From Chitinophaga niastensis (GTDB lineage: Bacteria > Bacteroidota > Bacteroidia > Chitinophagales > Chitinophagaceae), in contig NZ_PYAW01000005.1 in the NCBI RefSeq assembly GCF_003014755.1, positions 186,001 through 250,000 on the forward strand: a DNA stretch of 64,000 nucleotides, in the 5' to 3' direction. The notes under the pieces were generated by a model. It searched no databases. It was not told the DNA's origin and saw only the letters and a program-made list of their open reading frames with translations. Positions within the stretch are counted from its first letter, which is position 1; every line of letters starts with the position of its first letter. Position numbers and translations under genes: made by a program. Shown here piece by piece: positions 46,401 to 55,647 of the stretch.

Positions 46401-48197
46401 TTATTGCCAGTCAAAAATTTGCTTGAGATTTGGATTCAACACTACCTGCGTGTAAGGAATCGGACGATAATAAAATTTAGGTTCGATGAACTGGCGTTTA
46501 GTCGTTTCCGTTACCATGGTGCCACCCGCAGTACCATTCTTCAGGTATACAGTTACATTCTCTCCATAATTACCTGCTTTGTAATACAGCAAGGTTACAC
46601 CCAGGGAGTTTTTCACTTTCTGGTCTTCTGTTGGAATATCCTGGTCTTTGTCGATGAGAATAATATCTTCTATGCCATCGCCGGTAAGATCATATTTACC
46701 AAGCCCGGGGAAATACATTCCTTCCGGTGTTTTCTCCAGCAGCTTGCCTGCATGCCATCTCATCAGGTCATCATACCGGTATCCTTCCATCGCAAATTCA
46801 ACCCTTCTTTCCCGACGTATTTCCAGTATAACGCCTTTCATAGCACCTATTACATCAGGGTATTTTGCGGCCTGTACAAGATCAGGGTTTGTATTGCTGA
46901 TAGTCAGGTTCATGGCTGGCATACCGGCGCGTGTACGCAACAGGTTCACTGATTGATCCAGATCTGTTTGCGTGAGGGTACCCAGTTCTGCTTTAGCCTC
47001 AGCAAAGGTAAGCAAGGCTTCTGCATAGCGGTAAACAGGGAAGTCCACACTACCGGCAATGATATTATCAGTAGTATTGGTATACCCTTTCAGCTGGTGA
47101 TAACCAGTGAAGTTTTTACTTAAACGCTGAATGTATGGTTTGGTATCACTTGCCCTGGTAAAGCCTGGTCCTGCCATTGTTTGCTGCATGCGGGGATCTC
47201 TGAGATTAAATTCCTGTACAAACTGCATTTTATCATAACCGGGAATGTCTGTAAAACGGCTTCCATCACGCATCAGGTAAGTTTGTATCAGATCCCGTGA
47301 AGGTGATTGCTCGTAATCGCCAAATACGGTACCATTGTTATTACCACTACCACTTTTATTGGCATCATATGGATTTGCTAATATGACCTCTTTATTTGGC
47401 AGCAGGTCCTGGCTATTAAACAAAGTAGCATAGTCCTGATTCGGTTTCCCTGTGTTATAGATACTGAAATTACCGGAAGAAATAATATCCTGTGTTACTG
47501 CTCTTGCCGTATCGAGGAAACGGCTGGCAGTGCTTTGTAAATTCAGTTCTGGATGGTATTTGCGGAAGGTGCCTTCGTAGAGGGCAAACCTGGCGTATAA
47601 CATCTTTACGGCCCAAACGCCTGGTGTACCGGAAGGTACAGTGGTTCTTACGTGTGTAGCCGCAAATAAGAGATCAGCCATGATGCTATCTACTACCATA
47701 GCGCGGGAGTCGCGGCCTTTATACAGTGCAGAATCGCCGGGATTGAGTGTGTGTCCATACCAGGGCACATCAGAAAAAAGGCTGATCTTACCAAAGTAAA
47801 AGCTGGCGCGATAATAACGTGCCAGGCCCGCGTAGTGATCTTTTACATCCTGCGTGGCGGTGGCTTTATTATAATTATCTAAAAAATAATTGATGTTGCG
47901 CAAACGTCCCCAATCCCAGCCACTGTTAACATTTTGAGAGCTGGGAGATCCGATCATGATATTTTTTATTTCGAGTGCAGCGGTGGAAGCCATGTTATCG
48001 CTGCTCTGGTCGCCCAAATATGCGTATGTTCCCGGTAAACTGAGAAGTCCGTTGACATATAGCGTCAGGTCTTCTTCCGATTTAAAAAAGAGCGCAGGAG
48101 AGATCGCATCCTGCGGATAACGGTCCAGGAAGCCTTTTTTACAGGAGGCACTGAGTATCAGTACCCCGATGATGATATATATGGAAAATTTCTTCAT
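46401..48197 (-). CDS. SusD/RagB-family lipoprotein (second locus)
   Basis: A 598-aa surface lipoprotein. The signal is KKFSIYIIIGVLILSASC with Cys near residue 19. SusD traits include FLDRYPQDAISPALFFKSEE, YRASFYFGKISLF and the VEFAMEGYRYDDLMRWHAGK segment close to the C-terminus. It lies 26 bases after susC and 8 bases before the phosphoesterase. With 598 aa it is at the large end of the family. Confidence 0.94.
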   Translation of the reverse strand: MKKFSIYIIIGVLILSASCKKGFLDRYPQDAISPALFFKSEEDLTLYVNGLLSLPGTYAYLGDQSSDNMASTAALEIKNIMIGSPSSQNVNSGWDWGRLRNINYFLDNYNKATATQDVKDHYAGLARYYRASFYFGKISLFSDVPWYGHTLNPGDSALYKGRDSRAMVVDSIMADLLFAATHVRTTVPSGTPGVWAVKMLYARFALYEGTFRKYHPELNLQSTASRFLDTARAVTQDIISSGNFSIYNTGKPNQDYATLFNSQDLLPNKEVILANPYDANKSGSGNNNGTVFGDYEQSPSRDLIQTYLMRDGSRFTDIPGYDKMQFVQEFNLRDPRMQQTMAGPGFTRASDTKPYIQRLSKNFTGYHQLKGYTNTTDNIIAGSVDFPVYRYAEALLTFAEAKAELGTLTQTDLDQSVNLLRTRAGMPAMNLTISNTNPDLVQAAKYPDVIGAMKGVILEIRRERRVEFAMEGYRYDDLMRWHAGKLLEKTPEGMYFPGLGKYDLTGDGIEDIILIDKDQDIPTEDQKVKNSLGVTLLYYKAGNYGENVTVYLKNGTAGGTMVTETTKRQFIEPKFYYRPIPYTQVVLNPNLKQIFDWQ

Positions 48198-48223
48198 GTT
48201 GCAATGTTTAAAAGATCCGGGAA

Positions 48224-51200
48224 TTACAGGTCAAGATTCAATCCTACAGCATATTTCCGTTGGTAAGGATATGCCCATCCATAACCATCGATAATAGACT
48301 CCGGGTCCACATATTTTTTGATAGCAGAAAACTCAAAAATATTTTCACCACTAACGTATATGCGTAAACGATTGATATGATAACGTTTGGTGAGTGATGC
48401 CGGTAAGGTATATCCGAGGGTCAGATTTTTTATACGCAGGTAAGCGGCATTCAGCAGGTATTTGGATTGCGGAATATCGAGCCCTTGTCCGGTGTTATTA
48501 TCTGCCAGCCAGGATTGTAATACCGGGTATTGTGAATTGGTATTGGCGTCAGCGAGTCCTGCTTTAATGTAAGATTCACTATGTTGTGCACGTGTAGCGG
48601 CATTATCTGCTGTACCTCTGTAAAAATCAAGGTTCCATGGATATATGTTGGCATAAGGCTGCTGATATGGTCCCCAGAAAAGATAGTGATGCGGGTAATA
48701 ATCCATTTTTGCAATTCCCTGCATGAAGACAGACAGGTCAAAGCCATTCCAGTTCATATCGAGGTTAAACCCAAAGCGGTAATGCGGGCTGGTATTACCT
48801 ATTACACGCATGTCTTTAGGATCTTTTACAGAAGCGCCTTGTTCAATTTTACCATTACCGTCCAGGTCTTTGTACTTAGGCCATCCCTCTACTATTGGAA
48901 GAGCGCCCCATGGAATAATGGCAGATTCATCGAGTTTATTAATTTCATCTTTACTCTTGAAATAACCATCATTTGTTAATCCCCATAATTCGCCGATGGT
49001 TTGTCCTTCCCTATAGTTACCGAATAATTGCTGGTCATTTTTGAAGCGGGTGATTTTTGTTTTATCATCTGACAAAATGAACTTAACACCAAAGTTCAAC
49101 GGTTTGGCAGCTACAGTAAAATCATTGCGGTAGCCTACACTCAGCTCCCAGCCGCGTGTAGAGAGATCGGCTGAATTTTGTTGTGGTGCAGAGGTACCCA
49201 GTACTGCCGGCAACTCGGCGCCCTGTGTAAGCATACCTTTGGTATTGCGCACATAGTAATCAAAAGTAGCCTGGAATTTATTTTGCAGGAAGCCCATATC
49301 TGTACCTACGTTGGCAGTAGTTACTTTTTCCCAGGTATAGCTACGTGGGTCTACGTTCAGTTTAGGGGCATTGCTGATAATGGTTTGTTTGGCATTGCCA
49401 TCTATCAGATAGCCAGATGCACCAGTTGGGAGCGTTTGCAGGTAGCCAAAGTAATCCACATTCTGATTACCCAGACTGCCATAAGAACCCCTGAATTTGA
49501 GGGTGGAAATAATAGAAGACAGTGGCTTCAGGAAATTTTCCTCGCTGGCGATCCAGGCAGCTGAAACAGAAGGGAACATGCCCCAGCGGTTACTGGACGG
49601 GAAACGGGAAGATCCGTCGTACCTGCCATTGGCTTCCAGTATGTAACGATCCTTGAAAGTATAGTTAATCCTTCCAAAGAAACTCCTGATGGCATAGGAA
49701 TAATATTGTGAGCCAACAGCAGCATCTCCGCTGGTAAGTGTAATATAGGGCAGGGAAGAGGATATCAGTTTTTGTTTGCTGGCGTCAATCCGTTGCCATT
49801 CATAGCTTTCCTGGTTATAGCCTGCCAGTAAAGTGATGGTATGATTTTTTGTAAGTGCTTTATGATAGTTTGCAAACAGATCAATAACATCGTGGTTAAT
49901 AGTTCCGTTATTTTCCGTTACCGAGCCACTGCCGCCTTCCTGGCGAACATCATTGGGACCATAGCCAATGTTATATTTTTTCTGATCGGTATGATATTTC
50001 CACAACTCTCTTTTAAAGCTGGCATCACCGGTTACCTGCAAATCGTTGTTCAGGAAAGAAGCTACGCCTCTTACTACATCCTGGAAGCCGAAGCGGATAC
50101 CTGTATTACGTCCGCCATCTACCAGCTGAGCAGCCAGTCTGCCAGCTCCTGTATTAGCCCAGGTGCCGTCCGGATTCACTGCTACCTGTGTAGGTTGCAA
50201 ATAATACACATTGGTGATATTATTGGCAGGGGCATCAGTTTTAGTCTGATAAATACTCAGGTTATTATCTACCTGCAACCAGCTGATTGGTTTTAAGTTG
50301 ATTTTAGCACGCAGGCCATAACGTCCCCAATCATCTTTAGCCAGTCTGTTTAACCCGTTTTCTTTGGTATAATCAGCAGATAATAAATATCCGATGGGCG
50401 ATTTTTTGGCTGTCTCCGCAGTACCGCTGAGTGTCAGGCCATGGTATTGGGAGAAATTATTTTTACTGAAGAAATAATTATTCCAGTTATTGCTACCCAT
50501 ATATGCCCATTTGGTAGGGTCGGTAGGATCTATGCGGGTATCAGGCAGGGAAGGATCTTCAGATCGTTGTTTCGCCCATTTAAAATATTCATCGGAATAA
50601 TTTACATAGTTCCAGGGTGTATTGTTGGTAGCCGTTTCGAGTACACGGGAGTAGATATAGGGGTCCGTAACCGGCTCCGGGAGTACAGTTGGACGGGACA
50701 TTGCAAAGTAATTGCTATAGCTCAGTGTTTGTTTACCACCAGGGGAACCCTGTTTGGTGGTAATCAGGATTACACCGTAGGAAGCGCGTGCGCCATAAAT
50801 AGCAGCGGAAGCAGCATCCCGTAGAATAGAAATAGAAGCAATGTCTGAAGGATTCAGACGCATCATATCATCTGTAACGGAGGATATACCATCAATGATG
50901 ATCAGCGGTGCCGCATTGGGAGCATTGATAGAGGCAAAACCACGTATATTGATGGTAGGTGTCTGGCCGGGTCTTCCACCTGGATAACTGATATTCAGTC
51001 CCGGGCTGAGTCCCTGTAAACCTTGCATTACATTGGATATAGGCCTTGCTGCCAGCTGTTTGCCGGAGATCTGGTCTATGGCGCCGGTAACATTTATTTT
51101 CTTTTGGGTACCATAACCTACCACAATTACTTCTTCCATAGAATTTTTGGAAGGCTCCATTGTTACGGTTAATGATTCTCTGCCATTCAGCGATACTTCC

Positions 51201-51751
51201 TGCTGATCAAAACCAATATAAGTAAAGATCATTACTGCATTTTCAGGCACCTTCAGTTCAAAGGTTCCTTTTGCGCCGGTGGTAGTGCCGATGCTGGTAT
51301 TCTTTAACCGAATACTCACACCCGGCAATGCTTCGCCGGTAGTATTTGTTACAAGGCCCTTTACCAGGATATCCTTGCTAACTACTTCGGCAGGCGCAAT
51401 CACAATAAGCTTATCAGACATCCTCCTGAAATGAAGAGAGGTGTGGTCCAATATTTTATTCAGTACCATATCGATGCTCCAGTCCTTTGCATCCAGGGAT
51501 ACTTTATGATTTAAAGGAAGATTATCATCATTGTAAACAAACCGGTAATGGCTGTTCTTCTCCAACAAGGACAATGCCTTCTCCAGCTGTACCTGCGACA
51601 GCTTTACGGTGATGGTGGATTGAGAATGCACGGTAGCGCTCACATGTAAGCAGGCAACCGTGACGAGCAGCATAGAAAGCTTCATAAAAATTAACAGTTT
51701 ATACAACTTCCGTGTAGGCGGAAGCCAATTGTCCACTGTGTTTTTTTTCAT
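48224..51751 (-). CDS. SusC-type TonB-dependent transporter with STN domain (second locus)
   Basis: A 1175-aa outer-membrane receptor. Signal peptide at about residues 20-42 (LLIFMKLSMLLVTVACLHVS). STN domain at about 50-118 with LEKNSHYRFVYNDDNLPL. Carboxypeptidase-regulatory-like domain about 128-205 (GVSIRLKNTSIGTTTGAKGT). Plug starts at EEVIVVGYGTQKKINVTGAI, then barrel with a C-terminal aromatic strand (YAVGLNLDL). It sits in the order sigma-FecR-SusC-SusD-phosphoesterase. Confidence 0.95.
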   Translation of the reverse strand: MKKNTVDNWLPPTRKLYKLLIFMKLSMLLVTVACLHVSATVHSQSTITVKLSQVQLEKALSLLEKNSHYRFVYNDDNLPLNHKVSLDAKDWSIDMVLNKILDHTSLHFRRMSDKLIVIAPAEVVSKDILVKGLVTNTTGEALPGVSIRLKNTSIGTTTGAKGTFELKVPENAVMIFTYIGFDQQEVSLNGRESLTVTMEPSKNSMEEVIVVGYGTQKKINVTGAIDQISGKQLAARPISNVMQGLQGLSPGLNISYPGGRPGQTPTINIRGFASINAPNAAPLIIIDGISSVTDDMMRLNPSDIASISILRDAASAAIYGARASYGVILITTKQGSPGGKQTLSYSNYFAMSRPTVLPEPVTDPYIYSRVLETATNNTPWNYVNYSDEYFKWAKQRSEDPSLPDTRIDPTDPTKWAYMGSNNWNNYFFSKNNFSQYHGLTLSGTAETAKKSPIGYLLSADYTKENGLNRLAKDDWGRYGLRAKINLKPISWLQVDNNLSIYQTKTDAPANNITNVYYLQPTQVAVNPDGTWANTGAGRLAAQLVDGGRNTGIRFGFQDVVRGVASFLNNDLQVTGDASFKRELWKYHTDQKKYNIGYGPNDVRQEGGSGSVTENNGTINHDVIDLFANYHKALTKNHTITLLAGYNQESYEWQRIDASKQKLISSSLPYITLTSGDAAVGSQYYSYAIRSFFGRINYTFKDRYILEANGRYDGSSRFPSSNRWGMFPSVSAAWIASEENFLKPLSSIISTLKFRGSYGSLGNQNVDYFGYLQTLPTGASGYLIDGNAKQTIISNAPKLNVDPRSYTWEKVTTANVGTDMGFLQNKFQATFDYYVRNTKGMLTQGAELPAVLGTSAPQQNSADLSTRGWELSVGYRNDFTVAAKPLNFGVKFILSDDKTKITRFKNDQQLFGNYREGQTIGELWGLTNDGYFKSKDEINKLDESAIIPWGALPIVEGWPKYKDLDGNGKIEQGASVKDPKDMRVIGNTSPHYRFGFNLDMNWNGFDLSVFMQGIAKMDYYPHHYLFWGPYQQPYANIYPWNLDFYRGTADNAATRAQHSESYIKAGLADANTNSQYPVLQSWLADNNTGQGLDIPQSKYLLNAAYLRIKNLTLGYTLPASLTKRYHINRLRIYVSGENIFEFSAIKKYVDPESIIDGYGWAYPYQRKYAVGLNLDL

Positions 51752-51941
51752 ACATTTGTTTTGTTGGTTAATTAATTGTTGATGGAACGTATACCCAATA
51801 CAAAACTGTTAACCGATATTACACGGGGAATGGTACGAACATTTCCCGTTTTTTTTCGGCTTCAGTTATCGGTGCGAGATTAAAAAAGTTGCTGATTGTT
51901 TATGCCATAAAGTGGTTTTTTTCGTTGTTCAATTGTATTAT

Positions 51942-53009
51942 CTACTCAATCCATATTTTGCCGGCAGCGTCTTTGGTCCACTTAAATGAAAGGGTGGTTT
52001 CCAGCGCATCCAGTATCTGTTCCAGGCTTTCTGTTTCAAAAACACCGGTAAAATATAATTGCTTTTTACTATCATTTTCAAAGCCTATTTCCACACCATA
52101 CCATTGGTCCAGCAAGGCAGCCACTTTTTCCAGTTCCAGGTGTTTAAAGGCCAGTTTATTTTGTACCCATGCTGTTTCCGTAATGATGCTATCCTGTACA
52201 GGCGTAAGTTTACTCCTGTATACCGGCATTACCTGCTGAGGGGAAGCAGTAGTGGTGGTACTGTTATTTAATGTTGGCGGATGTACGGGAACGGTAAGCT
52301 TTTCATTAGGTCGTAATGCTACTACCTGTTGTCCGGCTTCATCCAGCATCACTTCTACGGAGCCCTGTACCAGTGAAGCCACTGCACTATCTTCCCCGGG
52401 ATAAGCCCTTACATTAAAAGAGGTGCCCAATACCCGGATATGAAATGCGCTGGTATGCACTTTAAAAGGCCGGCTGGCATCTGCTGTTACTATAAAAAAT
52501 GCTTCTCCTTCCAGTGTTACTTCTCTAGGCGTATTTTTCGCAAACTGTTTTGGATAATCCAGTTTACTGCCTGCATTGAGCCATACCCTTGAACCATCCG
52601 GTAGCAGCAACTGTGAACGCGTCCCCCTGGCTGTTACCAGTTGTGCCAGTTCCTTTGGGGCATTGCTTTTTTTTGAGAGGAACCAATGTCCTCCAACAAA
52701 CAGGATGGTGAGTATACTGGCAGCAATGCCGGTATAAAGCAGCCATAAAGGCCGTTTGGCAGGTAATGCTGTGTCATCAGCAGTTGATATGACTTCCTGC
52801 ATGCGCAGCTGATGCTTTTCCAGCAGTAGCTGTGCCTGTTGTGTATTATATTGTTTGCCCACGGGCACCCAGTTCCGGGCAAAGACTTCCCGGATATAAG
52901 AGGCATCCGGGTATTGCTGCAGTAATTGCTGCAATACAGTAGCTTCTTCTTCCGTAAGTACTCCGGCCATTTCGCGGGCAAGGAGGGCGTAAAGTTTTTC
53001 CTGATCCAT
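51942..53009 (-). CDS. FecR-family anti-sigma factor (second locus)
   Basis: A 355-aa inner-membrane regulator. N-terminal cytoplasmic helices (REMAGVLTEEEATVLQQLLQ), one membrane segment at about residues 88-110 (LLYTGIAASILTILFVGGHW), FecR domain with ARGTRSQLLLPDGSRVWLNA and LEGEAFFIV, and a DUF4974-like end (LEKVAALLDQWYGVEIGFEN). It follows the ECF gene after 134 bases and precedes susC. Bases 51752-51941 hold no gene that I can support. Confidence 0.92.
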   Translation of the reverse strand: MDQEKLYALLAREMAGVLTEEEATVLQQLLQQYPDASYIREVFARNWVPVGKQYNTQQAQLLLEKHQLRMQEVISTADDTALPAKRPLWLLYTGIAASILTILFVGGHWFLSKKSNAPKELAQLVTARGTRSQLLLPDGSRVWLNAGSKLDYPKQFAKNTPREVTLEGEAFFIVTADASRPFKVHTSAFHIRVLGTSFNVRAYPGEDSAVASLVQGSVEVMLDEAGQQVVALRPNEKLTVPVHPPTLNNSTTTTASPQQVMPVYRSKLTPVQDSIITETAWVQNKLAFKHLELEKVAALLDQWYGVEIGFENDSKKQLYFTGVFETESLEQILDALETTLSFKWTKDAAGKIWIE

Positions 53010-53143
53010 AGCTTCAGTTAAAGGACAAATAGGGAGGGCTTCAATTAAGGTGAAAAATAATGATGATGTACCATTGTTTGTCCTTCCAACTATAAGAAGG
53101 ACAAATAAACATCCGATAATTCCCTAAAGAAAGTAAAAAATAA

Positions 53144-53737
53144 TTATGAATCCTGGTGGAGATAGGTTTGGGCCAGTTCATCAGATAAATCAAAGCGGAT
53201 CGCCTGGGAGATTTTTTTAACGGCAATCGTCAGCTGTGCATCCACTGTTTTAGTGGAAATTTCCAGCAGCTGGGATACTTCCCGATAGCTGAGCCGGTCT
53301 TGTTTAATGAGGCGGAATATCAGCTGGCAGCGGGCGGGCAGGCTACGAACAGCACGTTCAATTTTTTGTGCTACTTCAGCAGATACCATTCCGTTTTCTG
53401 CTTCGGGGGCAATGGCCAGCATTTCAGTATCCAGCGTGTCCAGGCTATGATGCCGGTGCCGCTTTTGTTGCTGCAATGTGTTCAGGGAAAGGTTTTTTGT
53501 ACTCACATACAGGTATACCACCGGATTATTTACATGCGATAACTGGTTACGCTTTTGCCAGAATACCATAAAAACATCCGACACAATTTCTTCTGCCAGG
53601 TGATACGAGGAAACAATGGATGCAGAAAAATGGATAAGCCGGGAACACAGCGTTATGTACAATTCATTGTACGCCTGAATACTGTTCTCATAGCAGACCC
53701 TTTCAAAAAGTGTTTTTATCTGCTCATTCTCTCTCAT
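53144..53737 (-). CDS. ECF-type RNA polymerase sigma factor (second locus)
   Basis: A 197-aa ECF sigma factor. Region 2: HLAEEIVSDVFMVFWQKRNQ. Region 4: VRSLPARCQLIFRLIKQDRL with SYREVSQLLEISTKTVDAQL. A -7-like TACTTTTG lies at 53749-53742 on the minus strand, only 5 bases before the ATG at 53737, so the mRNA may be almost leaderless. It controls the SusCD2 unit by the same design as the first locus. Confidence 0.93.
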   Translation of the reverse strand: MRENEQIKTLFERVCYENSIQAYNELYITLCSRLIHFSASIVSSYHLAEEIVSDVFMVFWQKRNQLSHVNNPVVYLYVSTKNLSLNTLQQQKRHRHHSLDTLDTEMLAIAPEAENGMVSAEVAQKIERAVRSLPARCQLIFRLIKQDRLSYREVSQLLEISTKTVDAQLTIAVKKISQAIRFDLSDELAQTYLHQDS

Positions 53738-53939
53738 GGCGCAAAAGTATATAAATCAGGATAAGTCTGTTATTAACTGTATGTTACGATTTTGGCTATT
53801 GCGTGTTCTTCTTCATTGTTCAATACTGTGGCAAGATATGGAATTTTCTATTTCGTGCAACTTTTCCCGGATGTATTACTATGCTAAGCGGCTGAAGATC
53901 ATCTAATCCGTGTTTTGTTTATCTTTACGTACACAGCCA

Positions 53940-55379
53940 ATGAATGCACTTCCTTCCATAAAGCTTTCCGTCCTCACGGGTAAAATTCAGCAAGCGCTCT
54001 CCGATGTGTTTGCGGAACAAACCTGGTGGGTAGTGGCGGATGTAACCAATTACTCTTTCTACGCTCAAAAGGGCTATCACTATTTTGACCTGGTAGAAAA
54101 AGATCCCAATGCAGGTGGTATTGTAGCCAAAGTATCTGCAGTGGCCTGGGGAAACGGGGCTATACGTATTAAAGAATTTGAAATAGTTACCGGTCAGCAG
54201 TTTAAAAATGATATTCATGTACTGATTAAAGTATCGGTAGCCTATCACCAGGTGCATGGTTTACAAATTACGCTGCTGGATATTGACACCAACTTTACGG
54301 TGGGGCAGCTGGAACAACAGAAGCAGCAAACGCTGATCCGGCTCACCACGGAGTGTGCAGACTTTATCCGCAAGGTGGGCGACCGCTACATTACGCGGAA
54401 TAATCAGTTGCCTTTGCGGTCAGTTATTCAAAAAATTGCAGTGGTTACTTCCGGTAATTCCGCAGGTTACCAGGACTTCCGGCATACACTGGATCATAAC
54501 CATTTCGGCTATACGTTTTTTATAGATAACTATTTTACCGTAGTGCAGGGCGAAACCAAGGCGGAGCTGGTACAACAACGGCTGATAGATATTTATAATA
54601 GCGGCATCCCTTATGATGCGGTGGTTATCATCCGTGGTGGCGGCGCGCAAACAGACTTCCTCATTTTCGACACCTTTATACTGGGCAGGGCAGTGGCTAA
54701 ATTTCCGATTCCAGTCATCACCGGCATCGGACACCAGAAAAATGAAACCATCACGGACCTGATGGCACATAGTGCCACTAAAACCCCTACCAAAGCAGCG
54801 GAACTTATTATTGCACATAACAGAACGTTTGAAGAATCAGTGATCAGCATGCAGCAAACCATCCTGATCCGGTCGCAGCAGCTGTTTTCGGCACATTTTC
54901 AGGCATTGTCTTCCCTTAATGCAGGTATCATTAATCAAACAAGAACGATTTTAGCAACACATAAAGAAGAGCTGCACACCTATAACAGTATCGTGCTGCA
55001 TACTTCAAAGTCCATTCTGCTGCATCATCACCGGGAGCTGATCACCATATCCAATGCAGTGCTGGCAAGGCCCAGGATCATGGTGGCCAATAAGCTTAAT
55101 GACCTGGATAATATAGTAGCCAACTTCCGTTCCTTCAGCAGGATGTACATACAGAGCAAACGGGCGCAGGTGGCGCATTACGATTCTTTATTTAAACTGA
55201 TGAGTCCAGCCAACATCCTGAAACGGGGCTTTGCCATCATTTACCAGGATGGGCATATCATCAGCAACGCACAATCCCTCCAGCCCGGCAGCCACATTAA
55301 AGTGGTGTTGCAGGATGCAGAGCTGGAGGCTACCATTACAACAAAAAATAATACACATGAGCCAGGAACTAACATATGA
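53940..55379 (+). CDS. xseA: exodeoxyribonuclease VII large subunit
   Basis: A 479-aa nuclease subunit from ATG 53940; an in-frame upstream TTG at 53910 is not family-like. The N-terminal OB domain has WWVVADVTNYSFYAQKGYHY. The catalytic domain holds VVTSGNSAGYQDF, DAVVIIRGGGAQTDF, IPVITGIGHQKNETITDLMA and HSATKTPTKAAELI. A coiled-coil region follows, and the C-terminus has LKRGFAIIYQDG. It overlaps xseB by 23 bases. Role: degrades single-stranded DNA in both directions during repair. Confidence 0.96.
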   Translation: MNALPSIKLSVLTGKIQQALSDVFAEQTWWVVADVTNYSFYAQKGYHYFDLVEKDPNAGGIVAKVSAVAWGNGAIRIKEFEIVTGQQFKNDIHVLIKVSVAYHQVHGLQITLLDIDTNFTVGQLEQQKQQTLIRLTTECADFIRKVGDRYITRNNQLPLRSVIQKIAVVTSGNSAGYQDFRHTLDHNHFGYTFFIDNYFTVVQGETKAELVQQRLIDIYNSGIPYDAVVIIRGGGAQTDFLIFDTFILGRAVAKFPIPVITGIGHQKNETITDLMAHSATKTPTKAAELIIAHNRTFEESVISMQQTILIRSQQLFSAHFQALSSLNAGIINQTRTILATHKEELHTYNSIVLHTSKSILLHHHRELITISNAVLARPRIMVANKLNDLDNIVANFRSFSRMYIQSKRAQVAHYDSLFKLMSPANILKRGFAIIYQDGHIISNAQSLQPGSHIKVVLQDAELEATITTKNNTHEPGTNI

Positions 55380-55569
55380 AGCTGCCTACAGCGAATTACA
55401 ACTCATAGCGGAAGAAATAGAAAATGAAGCTGTTTCCGTAGACCTGTTGGCAGAAAAAGTAAAACGTGCTTCTATGCTGATTGAATTTTGTCAGCAGAAA
55501 CTGCGTGCTACAGAGGCAGAAGTGAATAATATTATTAAGCAGATGGAGGTGAATAAAGGAGAGAAGTAA
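55357..55569 (+). CDS. xseB: exodeoxyribonuclease VII small subunit
   Basis: A 70-aa partner of XseA that binds its coiled-coil. Start ATG 55357 inside the end of xseA. The sequence shows the family pattern TYEAAYSELQLIAEEIEN, then LLAEKVKRASMLIEFCQQKL. Longer in-frame starts exist upstream within xseA but would not match the family length. Confidence 0.93.
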   Translation: MSQELTYEAAYSELQLIAEEIENEAVSVDLLAEKVKRASMLIEFCQQKLRATEAEVNNIIKQMEVNKGEK

Positions 55570-55592
55570 CAACATTTTCATAAAAACAGTTT

Positions 55593-55623
55593 AGCAGCGC
55601 AGGCAATCGCTCGCCTGGCTGCT
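55593..55623. terminator. imperfect hairpin between xseB and the 739-aa gene
   Basis: AGCAGC plus AGGC (55593-55604) pairs with GCCT plus GCTGCT (55613-55623), with a small internal mismatch. It lies between convergent genes and may end both transcripts. The T-run is poor. Confidence 0.5.
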
Positions 55624-55647
55624 ATCCCGGATATGGAGGTTAACAAA

